From: Rana temporaria
Lineage: Eukaryota; Chordata; Amphibia; Anura; Ranidae
Direction: 5' to 3'
Length of the DNA stretch: 64,000 nucleotides
NCBI RefSeq assembly: GCF_905171775.1
Contig: NC_053489.1
Span: 246,695,231 to 246,759,230 of the forward strand
Made by a program: the position numbers and the translations under genes. Shown here piece after piece: positions 44,894-56,058 of this stretch (position 1 is the first letter of the stretch; each line of letters starts with the position of its first letter). Below the pieces are notes generated by a model. The model had not been told where the DNA came from, did no database searches, and worked only from the letters and a program-made list of their open reading frames with translations.

Positions 44894-45428
44894 CAGGCAT
44901 GTCCAAAGTCCGGCCCGGGGGCCAATTGCGGCCCCCCTGGTGATTTAATATGGCCCCCCTGGGGATTTGGATATATATATAGCCATTGCAGCCTCACATG
45001 TGCCCTGTGCCCTGGGGGCCACAAAAGATATATACCGTATTTATCGGAGCTGCCTCAGAGGGGACAGGACATGCGCCGTCGGATTACATGAAGAGATTCT
45101 CCCATTTACTCAGCGGCATCTGTAATAGGAAGTCCTGTTTCCTGGGATGCCATTGGATTGCTGTTCTGTTTATCATAGGAGGCGGGACTTTGTATTAAAG
45201 AGGCCACGAGTAAACAAGAAATTCTCCTGTTTGTAATCTGATGGCACTTGTCCCTCCCCCTTCCTGTCACCTCCGAGGCTGCAGATGGGCATCGATCAGG
45301 CTGCACTGATGGCAATGGTAAGGCTGCATTGATGGCAATGGTGAGGCTGCATTCATGGCAATGGTAAGCCTGTGCGTGTTATACGCTGATAAATACGGTA
45401 TATCCAAATAACACGCCCAAGCTCACCC
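44894..45428 (-). mobile_element. Truncated hAT-type MITE, inverted relative to 60128
   Basis: It starts CAGGCATGTCCAAAGTCCGG, the reverse complement of the right end of the element at 60128-60619. Through about 45428 it shares the ATACGGTATATCCAAATAAC and CACGCCCAAGCTCA blocks with that element. The other terminus is missing. A small GGCTGCATTGATGGCAATGG tandem (about 45280-45365) is inside. Confidence 0.7.
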
Positions 45429-45429
45429 T

Positions 45430-46221
45430 TAGTCCTAAACAGCGCTCGGGATTTGTTGGGGCCACAAAAGAGATATATACAGTATATCCAAATCAGGAAG
45501 TGAAGGCTTGTCAATCAATGTGAAGGCCCTTACACATGACGTGCAGAGAAGGTCCCAGCTCTTTGATCTGTCCCACGAATGTTACCGCAATAGCAAACTG
45601 AGGAGAAGAGCACGGATGCAATCAGGGGCATCTTCTACCGCGATTGCACAACCTTTACTGCTTCTTTATATTCTTTAATTGTGACATTACCATTTATGCG
45701 ATATTGCCCTGTTGTTTGCACAACGTTTACATGTTAGCATTGTGTGATCAAAGTGGAACTCCAGGGAAGACACATTTTTCCTTTGCTTCAAACCCCCTGC
45801 ATGTTTTTTTTTTTTTTTTTCTTTTTTAGCTGTCCACATACCAAATTTCTCCTGCTCACTCTTGCCTACAAATCGTAAGAAGAAAACACAATACCTGGTT
45901 CACTTATAAATTTAACAATAGGGACACATACACAAAAACCCTTATGCTAGCTATACACCAGTCGAAAACCAGTCAAAGAATCATTCGAACGTATTATCAA
46001 AAAACTAACACACGTACATGAGAGCAAATGATATTGCCATCCTGTAATGACCAAATTTCAAACGATAAATCATTAAATGGACATACTGTAAATTAATCAG
46101 TTTCTTGTTCCTTTTTTTGCTTCTGGGTCACAAGTGCACAGTACCCACAGTTCCTGTATTTGTGTAAATAATTTTTATTCCCCTATTAAAGTGGCTGTAA
46201 AGCTTTAATTTTTTTTTTACC
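45430..46221. other. Intergenic, no gene recognised
   Basis: Unassigned sequence. A T-run lies at about 45807-45820. A TTAAAGTGGCTGTAAAG-type MITE end occurs near 46192. Confidence 0.4.
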
Positions 46222-46225
46222 TTAA

Positions 46226-46735
46226 AGGGGTTGTAAAGGATTTTTTTTCCCCCTAAATAGCTTCCTTTACCTTAGTGCAGTACTCCTTCACTTACCTCAT
46301 CCTTCGATTTTCCTTTTAAATGTCTTTATTTCTTCTGAGAAATCCTCACTTCCTGTTCTTCTGTCTGTAACTCACCACCGTAATGTGAGGCTTTCTTCCT
46401 GGTGTGGAGAAAGTCTCTTGAGGGGAGAGGGGGCAAGCAGGAGTGTCAGGACGCCCATTAACACACAGCTCCTTTCTCTATCTGCAAAGTAGCTAATTAG
46501 CATACCCGACGTGGAAAACGACGCAAACTCCACCCAGCGGGCGCCAAAGTATTACACCTACGATCCGAAGGCGTACGAAGCCGTACGCCTGTCGGATCGA
46601 AGCCAAAAGCCGCCGTATCTTGGTTTGAGGATTCAAACTAAAGATACAACGCGGCAAATTTGAAAATACGCCAGAGTATCAGTAGAGTATCAGTAGATAC
46701 TCCGGCGTATTTCTTCTGTGAATCTGGCCCTTGGT
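46226..46735. repeat. Abutting fragments of two MITE families
   Basis: From TTAA (46222-46225) the left end AGGGGTTGTAAAGGATT belongs to the TTAA family of 32762. From about 46490 (TTAGCATACCCGACG) to 46735 the sequence is the right half of the GGCCCAGATCC family, ending CTGTGAATCTGGCCC. Neither is complete. Confidence 0.6.
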
Positions 46736-46740
46736 GTTTA

Positions 46741-48011
46741 CAAGTTCAAAAAAAGATCAACGATCTTAAGAGCGTGGTCCGGAACAAGGTGGCTAAGATC
46801 ACTGCCCATACCAGGGGCACTGGAGGAGGGGGGCCCTGCCCCATCCGTCTGAGTGAGGAGAAATGGGCATTGGCCCGGTGTTTCCAGCCAGAGCAGGTGG
46901 TGTTCCTGTGGGGCCAGGTAAGTTTTTGCTTTTTCTATCTGGTGATTAGCATGTGTGGGTGGGGGAAGGGAAGATGTGCCAAGTGTGTGGATCCTCAAAC
47001 CTGTGATTGTTTTGTGTCCTCCACAGATGACCAGGAGATTGCAGGCCCATCAGGCCAGGAGGTTGCTGGCCCATCAGGCCAGGCTGCTGCACCACCCCAA
47101 GGACAAGAGGCTGCTGAGGAGTCCCCAGGGGAGGGGAGTGGCCAAACCTCCCCTCATGAGGAGGGTGAGGGGGAGGAGGATGAGGGGGAGGAGGATGAAG
47201 GGGCGGAGGAAGAAGATCTTCAAATTGGCCGGGAAGTCCTTTTGGCCTCTGATATGATGACCTTTGAGGATACCCTTGAGGCTACCCCTGAGGCTACCCC
47301 AGAGCCTACCCCAGAGGCTGGCAGAAGTCAGGCCACCATCAGGGGTAGCCCCTCCCACTCCTCCCCCAACAGGCCGCAACCCACAAGGGTCACTCTCCCC
47401 CCTCCTCCCAGGCCACAAGTCTCAGGGGCAGGCAGGATGGGGACCCAGGAGACCAGGGGGGTGGCCAAGCGTCTGCCGGCCAGTCTTCAGAAGGACAATG
47501 CCCGACAGACCCGCACTCTGGGTCAGATAAAAGTCACTCTGACCCAGATGGAGCACAGCCTGGGTGTAATGAAGGAGTCACTCAGTGATGTGGCCACCAA
47601 CTTATTGGCGGTCATCACATGTTTGTGTGAGCTGCAGACCGCCACAACAGGCGTGGCCCAGGAGGTGACTGCCCTGACCCAGGCTGTGCAGGACAATACC
47701 CGGGCTGTCCAGGACAATACCCGGGCTGGCCAGGCCAATGCGGCTTCCCTCACAAACTGTCTCACAAGGATAGCAGTGGCCTTGGAGGGCAGGCCAGCAG
47801 GAGGACAGACACCAGGGGAGGCTCCTCCTTCCCCTGCTCACCCACCCCCCCATGAAGATACTCCCTCCCCTGCTAACACCCCCCCCATGAAGATACTCCC
47901 TCCCCCGCTCACAACCCCCCCCATGAAGATTCTTCAGTTGCCCGTGGCCGTGGCCGTACCCGTGTCCGTGCCCGTGGGCAGCCCAGACGGAGCAAACGCC
48001 GCCGCAATTAA
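46741..48011 (+). pseudogene. Myb/SANT-like accessory gene of a PIF/Harbinger transposon, broken
   Basis: PIF/Harbinger elements encode a Myb-like DNA-binding partner for the transposase. The N-terminal part here, KKINDLKSVVRNKVAKI and LSEEKWALARCFQPEQV, resembles the tail of such a domain; the start is missing where a MITE fragment abuts. A GTAAGT donor (46918) and a CCACAG acceptor (47021-47026) suggest a 109-bp intron, but joining there changes frame. Next come repeated EVAGPSGQ units, an acidic tract (about 47155-47220), a Ser/Pro-rich part, and a helical segment with LTQMEHSLGVMKESLSDVA. The basic C-terminus RGQPRRSKRRRN reads in another frame, ending at 48011, so a further indel lies at about 47850-47940. 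No Harbinger nuclease gene is in the window. Confidence 0.6.
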
Positions 48012-48664
48012 TTTGCAGGGTACTTTTTATTTTTTATTTTTTTTATTTTTTTTTATTTTTTTATGATTTTGTTTTGTATACTGTACTTATGATTTGGTTT
48101 ATGTGTGTGAATGATGTGTGAATGTGGGGGGGTGGCATTCCTGATTAAATAAGGGTGTCACCCTCAGTTTTGGTGGAGAAGGGATCCCCAGGACCAGGGA
48201 GACGTGATCCCAGGTTCCTGAATGGTGTATGAATGCACAGTAACAGAATTGGAGCCGTGGCGTGGCGTTACTGCTCCCAAGTACCAATGGGGGGGGGGGT
48301 ACTTGGATCTAATCTAATTAGATGTGCATGTGATATGTCTGTGCTAGGGACCACAGTGGGTGTGCATGCATGCATTCTCATTGTGACATAATTAATGTGT
48401 GTGTTTACTGTGCAAAGATGCATTCTGCGAGGCGTCTCCTGACTGCTGTTCCCTCAGAAGAGGGTGTACCCTCGGTCACTGAAGTCACTAGTCTAGCTAT
48501 GCGCATGGATGCCCCTGGCATGTTGGCATACAGATTGTAGTCCAGCAAGTGTGTGTGCTCAGCTCTTCCTTAATGGTGTTGCTTTAGCTGACCATTACAC
48601 GGCATGTGTAAAATTAGGGCACCTTTTATAATGTGTAAATTGACACATTGAAACTAACAGAAGC
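48012..48664. other. Downstream of the Myb-like gene, no gene
   Basis: T-rich tract at about 48025-48062, then unassigned sequence. Confidence 0.4.
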
Positions 48665-48934
48665 GCACAGGGCGTAATCTACGGCGCACACACTTAATTT
48701 TGTGGATCGCCCTATCTCCCTCATTTGCATCTTTGCCTATCAAAACAGCGGCGTTTCTAGCGTAATTTGCGCACAGAAAAGCGCCGGTGTAATTATTTTA
48801 GGTAGGACGGAAAAACAGGATTTTAAGGCGTATCTCGTTTTGAGGATCAGGCGCAAATATACGCGCCGTGTAAATTTCAATTACGCCGCGTATCTCGAGT
48901 TAAGTCGGCGCATCTGCTTTGTGGATCTGGCCCT
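48665..48934. repeat. Fragment of the GGCCCAGATCC palindromic family, right end
   Basis: It ends GCTTTGTGGATCTGGCCC, the right terminus of that family, and contains TACGCGCCGTGTAAATTTC-type blocks. The left end is not found. Confidence 0.5.
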
Positions 48935-49085
48935 TTATCTCCAAATACGGAAAGGTTTCTTCACAGTAAGAGCCTTGAACATGTGGAATAGACTCCCTCA
49001 GGAGCTGGTTCTAGCCAGCTCAGTAGATTGTTTTAAGAAAGGCCTGGAAGCTTTCCTAGATACACATAATATAACTGGATACTAA
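48935..49085 (+). pseudogene. LINE ORF C-terminal remnant (CR1/L2-like)
   Basis: The translation KGFFTVRALNMWNRLPQEL followed by FKKGLEAFLD matches the typical end of CR1/L2-type LINE ORF2 (a WNxLP motif followed by FKxxLD). Only about 50 codons remain, ending at TAA. Confidence 0.45.
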
Positions 49086-49857
49086 TATTTATTTCATTTA
49101 CTTTATTTACACTTTTTTCACATTTACTTTTTTCAACCAGACTATGTAACATGTGTGAGACTTTTTCACTGTTTAGACTGATTATGTGAGGAACCCTGTT
49201 GTTGGCATACACTGGTCTGGTGAAACTGAGACTGGTGTGGCAGTGATCAGGAAAACTGTTGCTGGCTGGCGGCTGCACTGGTCCGGTGTGGTGGCAATCA
49301 GGAGTACTGAATCCAGCTACACTGTTATGAGGACACTGTGACTGGTGTGGTGGTGATTGGAGACATCGACTAACTGCACTATTAGGGCTTGTTCCCTTTA
49401 GCTGCACAGGGAGCAGCTAGGGGTGTACAAATGTCATGGCTGCGATGCTTTGTCAGTGGGTGGAGGTGATTAGGGACACTGACTGGTGTGACAGTGATTT
49501 GGGACATTGACTGACAGCACTGGTCTAGTGTAAAAGTACTGCTGTGACGGTGATCAGATACAATAGCTGGCAGCGCTGATATACAGTGATTTCAGAGCAG
49601 CCAGTCATTGTACATGATCACCACCACAGCAATTTTTTTTACATACTGTCACGAGAGCAGTGCAGTCTCACTATAATGACACTGTACTGCTCTGAGAAGG
49701 TGATATGTTTTTTTTTCTTTTAAACTGTGATTGCTTACAGCTGTATTGATGACAGCAGTAAGCAATTAATTTTCTGTACCATGTGATCACTGTGACAAAT
49801 CACAGAGATCACAGTAGTAAACAAGGGCATCCTGAATGAAAACCCTTGTTTACTACT
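49086..49857. other. Intergenic, no gene recognised
   Basis: Unassigned, with a repeat-like segment at about 49730-49857 that resembles the hairpin block of 10803-11196 (GTGATCACTGTGACAAATCA). Confidence 0.4.
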
Positions 49858-49861
49858 GTAA

Positions 49862-50265
49862 TGGCACGTACACACGACCGGTTTTAAAGTCATGGAAAAA
49901 ACGATGATTTTCTCGACGTGATTCTTGTCAAGCCTGACTTGCATACACACGATCGTGAAAAAAAAATGCTTGTGACGTACAACACGTACGACGACACTAT
50001 AAAGGGGAAGTTCCATTCGATTGGCGACACCCTTTGGGATGATTATGCAAATTTCCCTTCTCATAACCTGCTTCTGAGCATTCGCGTTTTTTCCCCGTCT
50101 GTAAAACCTACACACGACCGTTTTTCACGATACAATAGAGCATGTTCTAAATTTTTAATGCCCATTTTTCACGTCAAGAAAAATGCTCTGGAGCCTACAC
50201 ACGGTCGTTTTTAATGACCAATTTAAAACATGGCATTTTTCTCGTCATGAAAAATGGTCACGGCA
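49862..50265. mobile_element. Palindromic MITE (404 bp)
   Basis: It starts TGGCACGTACACACGACCGG and ends AAATGGTCACGGCA; flanks are TAA (49859-49861) and TTA (50266-50268). It belongs to the wider GTACACACGA palindromic group. Confidence 0.7.
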
Positions 50266-50354
50266 TTACTGTGATCGCTATGATTGGTCACAGCAATCAC
50301 ATGGTACAGGGCCAATGACAATGGACCTGTACCTCAATCTGTCATCCGCTGTGT

Positions 50355-50864
50355 CTGAGGCCCCGTACTCACGACCAAACATGTCTGCTGAAACTGGTCC
50401 GCAGGCCAGTTTCAGCAGACATGTTTGGTCGTGTGTGGGCGCGAGCGGGCCGAATTCCAGCAAACATTTGCCCGCCGGGCCTTTTCCCAGCGGACAAATA
50501 TTCCTGGACTTGTTTTAAAACAGTCCGCTGGAATCCTGCCCGCTCGGACATGTACGGTCGTCAGTACAGACCTACCGTACATGTCCAGGCGCCCACCGTC
50601 CCTCGCATGCGTCGAATGACTTCGACGCATGCGTGGAAGCATTTTAAAGGCGGGCCGCCCACGTCGCTGCGTCATTGTCGCGGCGACACCGCGTCATCGA
50701 CGCGGCGACACCGCGGACACGCCCCGCGTATTGTTTACGCGCGGACTTCTGTACGATGGTGTGTACAACCATCGTACAGAAGCCCTCTGGCAGACATGTA
50801 TGGTGAAAACGGTCCGACGGACCGCTTTCACCATACATGTTTGGTCGTGAGTACCCGGCCTCAG
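50355..50864. mobile_element. MITE containing several strong hairpins (about 510 bp)
   Basis: The ends CTGAGGCCCCGTACTCACGA and TCGTGAGTACCCGGCCTCAG are inverted repeats. Inside are hairpins at about 50384-50433 (AACATGTCTGCTGAAACTGG and complement), 50548-50584, 50611-50634 (CGCATGCGTCGAATGACTTC and complement), 50753-50781 and 50795-50841. It is GC-rich compared with its surroundings. Confidence 0.75.
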
Positions 50865-51197
50865 GGACACATCAATCACAGATTGTACGGGTATGTCCTC
50901 CCAGAACAGTGCTTGTCCCTTCCGGCTGTATATGTACAGTGTCTAGGTGGGCAGCGGTTAAAGACAGAATTATGGTTTTGTACATACCTCTTCCCTCAAT
51001 GTAATTGCTTTTTCCCTCCCTCTGAAAACCATATCTTAATATATACATTTTTCTGGTACTTTCTCCCTTAACTAGTTACAGTTACCCTAAATGACGCCTC
51101 CTTTTATTGTTGTAACATACAATGTGAAGGGCCAAGTCTCTACCAGCAACTGACACAAAATCCTAAATGAACTTCAGTGCCTTTATGGAAGTTGTCT
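50865..51197. other. Short gap with a GCGGTTAA-type repeat end
   Basis: A terminus GGTGGGCAGCGGTTAA at about 50946-50962 looks like the far end of a TTAACCAC-type element interrupted by the MITEs at 49862 and 50355. No gene. Confidence 0.4.
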
Positions 51198-51713
51198 ACC
51201 CTCATGTACACACGATAATTTTTCGGCTTGTAAAAAACAACGTTTTCATCATTACACACGATTGTTAAAAAAAAATGTTCTAGCAAAGCACAGTGATTTG
51301 GGGAACTATAAAGAGGAAGTTCCATTCGGATGGCGCCACCCTTTGGGCTGCTTTAGCCGATTTCGTGTTAGTAAAAGACGATTTGCGCTTTTCTGTCTGT
51401 TACAGTGTGATGAATGTGCTTACTCCATTACGAACGGTAGTTTTATCAGAACGAGCGCTCCCGTCTCATAACTTGCTTCTGAGCATGCGCAGGTTTTTCA
51501 CGTCGTTTAAGCCCTCACACGATCATTTTTTACAACCCGAAAAATGACATTGTTTAAAACGTTGTTAAAAAACGCAGCATGTTTGATTTTTTTTTTTTTT
51601 TTCAATTTTCAGAACTCGAAAAATGATGTGAAGCCCACATACGATCGTTTTATATGACATTTTTTAAAAACTTTGTTTTTTACATGCCGAAAAATTATCG
51701 CGTGTACGCGGCA
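51198..51713. mobile_element. Palindromic MITE (about 516 bp)
   Basis: The left TGTACACACGATAATTTTTC pairs with the right GAAAAATTATCGCGTGTACG. It is followed by TTA at 51714. The left boundary is less certain. Confidence 0.65.
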
Positions 51714-51716
51714 TTA

Positions 51717-52455
51717 AGAAACACATACTAGGGCTGAAATGTCCGCAGAAATGCAGTCTGGATGTGTGCTGGATGCATTTCTGTAAGCATGTTTTTATGC
51801 GTTTTTGCTGCATTCTGTTGCGTTTTGCCACACTTTTTTCCCAACGTTTCCTGGTTTTGTTTTGCTGTAATGTATTTTTTAATGTGTTTATATGCGTTCT
51901 GGTGAATTTTTGGTGTATTTTTTTTTTGCGCTGGAATGTACTGGAACTGACTGAATAAAAACCTCAGGGGTCAATATAGAGTTCTATATAATCTTACATT
52001 TTGATTGTAGAAGTTGAGTTAGAAAATCATATTGGTCACTTACTTCTTGAAAGGCACCTAGCTAACATACAGTATATAGTCCCAGTTTTTGATTACTTTA
52101 TTTTTTGCTATAAATATTACATAAATGCGCCTCTTCCCAGATGGGTATGACCATTTCTGCAGTTTTTTTAAAAGGACACCATGGGGGAGATTTACTAAAA
52201 CTGATGCACACAAAATCTGGTGCAGCTGTGCATAGTAACCTATCAGTTTTCAGGTTTATAGAATGCATTTAGATAAAAAAAACCTTACTTTACAACCACT
52301 TTAACTTAGAAAAGTACCTTCTACTGCTATGAGCCTCCTCCTATTTTTTTTTTTTTGCTGATTTGACCCATGGTCCCACTGTATGTAGGAACTTAGCCAT
52401 CCTTTCCGATGACTGCAACTAACATGCACGACTCATTTCAAACAAATGAAGGACG
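51717..52455. other. Intergenic with a MITE right-end fragment at 52182-52304
   Basis: The piece ending CCTTACTTTACAACCACTTTAA at 52304 is a right end of the TTAA family (compare 43589). The rest is unassigned. Confidence 0.45.
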
Positions 52456-52459
52456 TTAA

Positions 52460-53190
52460 CCACTTCCCGCCTGGTCAATAGTATATTGACGTCCGGAAAG
52501 TGGTTGTGTTATCCTGACTGGACGTCTATTTACGTCCAGCAGGATAACATGCCGGCGTGCGCTCGTGGGGGCGCGCAGCGCGGCGTTCGCTGATGCGAGG
52601 TGGCAGTCTGACACCCTGCATCTCCGATCTCGGTAAAGAGCCTCCGGCGGAGGCTCTTTACCACATGATCAGCCGTGTCCAATCACGGCTGATCACGATG
52701 TAAACAGGAAGAGCCGTTGATTGGCTCTTCCTCACACGCGTCTGACAGACACGAGTAGAGGAGAGCCTGATCAGCGCAGCCCCCCCCTCGGATGCCCACA
52801 CTGGACCACCAGGGAAGCCACCAGGACAACCAGGGAAGGGGGTAAAGAACAAACAAAAAAAATGAGAATAGATGCCAATCAGTGCCCACAAATGGGCACT
52901 GACTGGCACAATATGGGATAAACAAGTGATGCCCAGCACTGCCATTAGTGCCACCCCTCAGTGTCCATCAGTGCCACCCCTCAGTGTCCATCAGTGCCAC
53001 CCCTCAGTGCCCACCTATCAGTGCCCATCTGTGCCACCCATCAGTGCCACCCATAAGTGCCGCCCATGAGTGCCCATCAGTGCTGCCTATGAGTGCCCAC
53101 CAGTGCTGCCTATGAGTGCCCATCAGTGCCGCCTATGAGTGCTCAGTGCCGCTTATGAGTGCCCATCAGTGCCACGTACCTGTCTGACGC
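52460..53190. repeat. TTAACCAC-type repeat with an embedded minisatellite
   Basis: It starts at TTAA (52456-52459) with CCACTTCCCGCCTGG. Hairpins follow (AGAGCCTCCGGCGGAGGCTC at about 52637; ATCAGCCGTGTCCAATCACG region). From about 52925 to 53190 is a tandem array of CAGTGTCCATCAGTGCCACC-like units. No right terminus was found. Confidence 0.6.
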
Positions 53191-53194
53191 TCGG

Positions 53195-53411
53195 CCCATC
53201 ATTTGCATGGGGTCACGCCTCATTTGCATGGGTTCATGCCCACTTCCACCTACGCCGATGTACGCCATCAAAACCCACGCCACGCTGGCGCACCGTTGGG
53301 AGTACTGGCTTGCTGAATGCAGTGCTTGCCTCTCTGCGCTGTGTTGGCGTAGCGTACATTGTTTGCCCTATGGCGGCGTAATGTGCGTCCTGCTCTCTGT
53401 GAATCTGGGCC
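53195..53411. repeat. Fragment of the GGCCCAGATCC family, right end
   Basis: Ends CTCTGTGAATCTGGGCC. Incomplete on the left. Confidence 0.5.
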
Positions 53412-53449
53412 TCTGTATTTATATTAAAGAAGCCCATCTTAAACACAGT

Positions 53450-54459
53450 GGCCCAGATCCACAAACGAATTACGCCAGCGTATCTATTGATACGTCGCAT
53501 AATTTCAAAGTTCCCCTGTCGTATCTTTGTGTTGTATACACAAAACAAGATACGACTTAATGAGGGATCGATCCGACAGGCGTGCGTCTTAGTACGCCGT
53601 CGGATTGTAGGTGCATATTTACGCTGGCCGCTAGGTGGCGTTTCCGTAGAATTCCGCGTTGAGTATGGAAATTAGCTAGATACGGCGATCCACGAACGTA
53701 CGGCCAGCGTATTTTTTTACGTCGTTTCCGTAAGGCTTTTTTCGGCGTATAGTTACCCCTGCTATATGATGCGTATCCTATGTTAAGTAACTTACAGTTT
53801 TTTTTTGGTATCCTGAAAGAATTTCCGCCGTAAGTTACGGTGGTGTAGTGTAACTTAGGCGGCGTAAGGGCGCGCAATTCAAATCGATGTGATGGGGGCG
53901 TGTTTTATGTTAATACCTCGTGACCCGACGTAAATGACATTTTTTTTGAATGGCGCATGTGCCGTCCGTGGGGGTATCCCAGTGCGCATGCTCGAAATTA
54001 AACCGGAACATGCCAATGCTTACGACGGTGACGTCATTCTACACAAAGCCCTATTCGCGAACAACTTATGCAAACGATGTAACATTTTCAAAATTAGACG
54101 CGGGAACGACGGCCATACTTAACATAGGATACGCCTCATATAGCAGGGGTAACTATACGCCGGAAAAAGCCTTACGGAAACTACGTAAAAAAATGCGCCG
54201 GCCGGACGTACGTTCGTGGATCGCCGTATCTAGCTAATTTGCATACTCGACGCGGAATTCGACGGAAACGCCACCTAGCGGCCAGCATAAATATGCACCT
54301 ACGATCCGACGGCGTACTAAGACTTACGCCTGTCGGATCGATCCCTCATTCAGTCGTATCTTGTTTTGTGTATACAAAACAAAGATACGATGGGGGAACT
54401 TTGAAATTACGTGGCGTATCAATATATACGCCGGCGTAATTCGTTTGTGGATCTGGGCC
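53450..54459. mobile_element. 1010-bp DNA element with 340-bp inverted arms
   Basis: The arms 53450-53785 and 54116-54459 are reverse complements along most of their length. They start GGCCCAGATCCACAAACGAA and end with its complement, and are flanked by AGT (53447-53449 and 54460-54462). The 330-bp centre is unpaired and has no clear ORF. This is the only complete copy here of a family with fragments at 41471, 46490, 48665 and 53195. Confidence 0.88.
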
Positions 54460-54462
54460 AGT

Positions 54463-54794
54463 ATTTTCATGCACTAGGAGGAAAAAGTGAATTATGCACA
54501 TATTGGAAAACACTAGTTTGTTCATTAAAGCCCAACTCTGGGCTACTTTTTTAAATAGTCCCCATGCATGTAAAATACAAATGAGCAGCTTTGACTGTAA
54601 TATTTACCTCTTCTCTTGTGTTGCCCCCCGCTGCCCATCATGTAACCAGCCTAAAGACTTCTGCAAAAGACTGAAGACTGCCGAGGGAGGGGGTAGCGCT
54701 AGGAAGTGGATAGATAAGACTGGAATTGGACATTAGCTATAACATTAGCTAAGCATTAGTTGCATTCTTAATAGAAATAATGTAAACCCTTTCT
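54463..54794. other. Short gap downstream of the OR gene
   Basis: Nothing recognised apart from the probable 3' UTR of the minus-strand receptor gene. Confidence 0.4.
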
Positions 54795-55748
54795 TTATTT
54801 CAGTGGTTTGTGACAAATATCTGTTTGCTGTTTGTTTCTGAAAGGTTTGCTGATAGCATTTTTGACCTCCTGGTTTCGTAGTGTGTAAATAATAGGATTT
54901 ATTAGAGGTGTCAGTACTGTATACAGCACAGACACCAGCTTGTCTGCTGCATAGTTCACTGGCGGCCTCAAATAGATAAATATGCATGGTCCAAAAAAGA
55001 TTGTAACAACCAGGAGATGGGCTGCACATGTAGAAAATGCTTTACGTCTCCCTTCTGAAGAACGGATCTTTAAGATTGTGGTTATGATTCCAAGGTAGGA
55101 GAACAATAGCACCACAAAGCAAGTGAGTGAAATCATCCCACTGTTTGCTATAATAAATATATCAATAAAGAAGGTGTCAGAACAGGCAAGTACAGCTAGT
55201 GGGTGGACATCACAGAAGAAGTGATTTATCTTGTTTGGACCACAAAATGGCAGCTGGTACGTGATAAAAGCCTGGGTAAAGGAATGCAAGAAACCTGCTA
55301 GCCAAGTACATGCCACCAGCCAACAACAAAATTTGGAATTCATGACAATGTGATACCTTAGTGGATTACAGATAGCCACATAGCGATCATATGCCATGAC
55401 AGTCAGAAGAAAGCACTCTGTGCCACCAAATAAATGAAGGAAGAAAAGCTGCAATATGCACTGGTTAAAGGAGATAGTCTTTTGATATGAGAAGACATTA
55501 ACCAGCATCTTTGGGATGGTGACTGTTGAGTAGCACATGTCCAAGAAAGACAAGTTGCTGAGAAAAAAATACATAGGTGAACGCAGATGTGGATCAACAT
55601 GGACTGCTGTCATGATGAGAAGATTCCCTGATAAGGTCATCAAATACAAGGCGAGAAACACGACAAAGAAAATAACCCGAGCTTCATGTGAATGGGAGAA
55701 ACCACTAAGGGTGAACTCTGTTACAAAACTTTGATTTTGAAGATCCAT
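54795..55748 (-). CDS. Olfactory receptor, class II, OR4E-like
   Basis: An intact single-exon odorant receptor of 317 residues, the usual length. It is a seven-transmembrane receptor that couples to the olfactory G protein in cilia of sensory neurons. Motifs: N-glycosylation NQS at 5-7, GN at 41-42 in the first helix, PMYFFLSNLSFLD at 58-70, MAYDRYVAIC at 118-127, conserved extracellular cysteines at 97 and 179, KAFSTCAAHL at 236-245 and NPIIYTLRN at 284-292. LFFLHLFGGTECFLL and IANSGMISL resemble the OR4 family, OR4E in particular. The first in-frame ATG gives a normal short N-terminus. The 5' non-coding exon and promoter usual in OR genes cannot be located by eye. Family assignment is from memory of human OR4E2. 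Confidence 0.93.
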   Translation of the reverse strand: MDLQNQSFVTEFTLSGFSHSHEARVIFFVVFLALYLMTLSGNLLIMTAVHVDPHLRSPMYFFLSNLSFLDMCYSTVTIPKMLVNVFSYQKTISFNQCILQLFFLHLFGGTECFLLTVMAYDRYVAICNPLRYHIVMNSKFCCWLVACTWLAGFLHSFTQAFITYQLPFCGPNKINHFFCDVHPLAVLACSDTFFIDIFIIANSGMISLTCFVVLLFSYLGIITTILKIRSSEGRRKAFSTCAAHLLVVTIFFGPCIFIYLRPPVNYAADKLVSVLYTVLTPLINPIIYTLRNQEVKNAISKPFRNKQQTDICHKPLK

Positions 55749-56055
55749 ATTCTTCTCTCAATAGGGGATAATAAAAAAAAAAATCTGTAAAAAAAACATG
55801 TTATCAATGTAAACTTTTTTTAACATTTAAACAACAACATAATTAGAAATTAATTATATTATTTGTAAGTCTAGCATTGTTTTAGCACAGAGCTATAACT
55901 GTTTTTTAAATCCTCTTATGTTTTTTTGCTTCGGATTTTCCAAATTAGTGTTTTAACTGGACATTTTTCTTCACTGCGTAAAATAAACATTTACAATTCA
56001 CCAAATATAATTACTATACCTACTAAAGTAAACAGAAACATGGAACAAATACCCC
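55749..56055. other. Upstream flank of the OR4E-like gene
   Basis: AT-rich. A promoter or upstream exon would be expected here or further right but was not recognised. Confidence 0.4.
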
Positions 56056-56058
56056 TAA

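Noticed and set aside
53159..54237. Several frames of 80-133 codons
   Set aside because: They are mirror images from the two arms of the palindromic element at 53450-54459.
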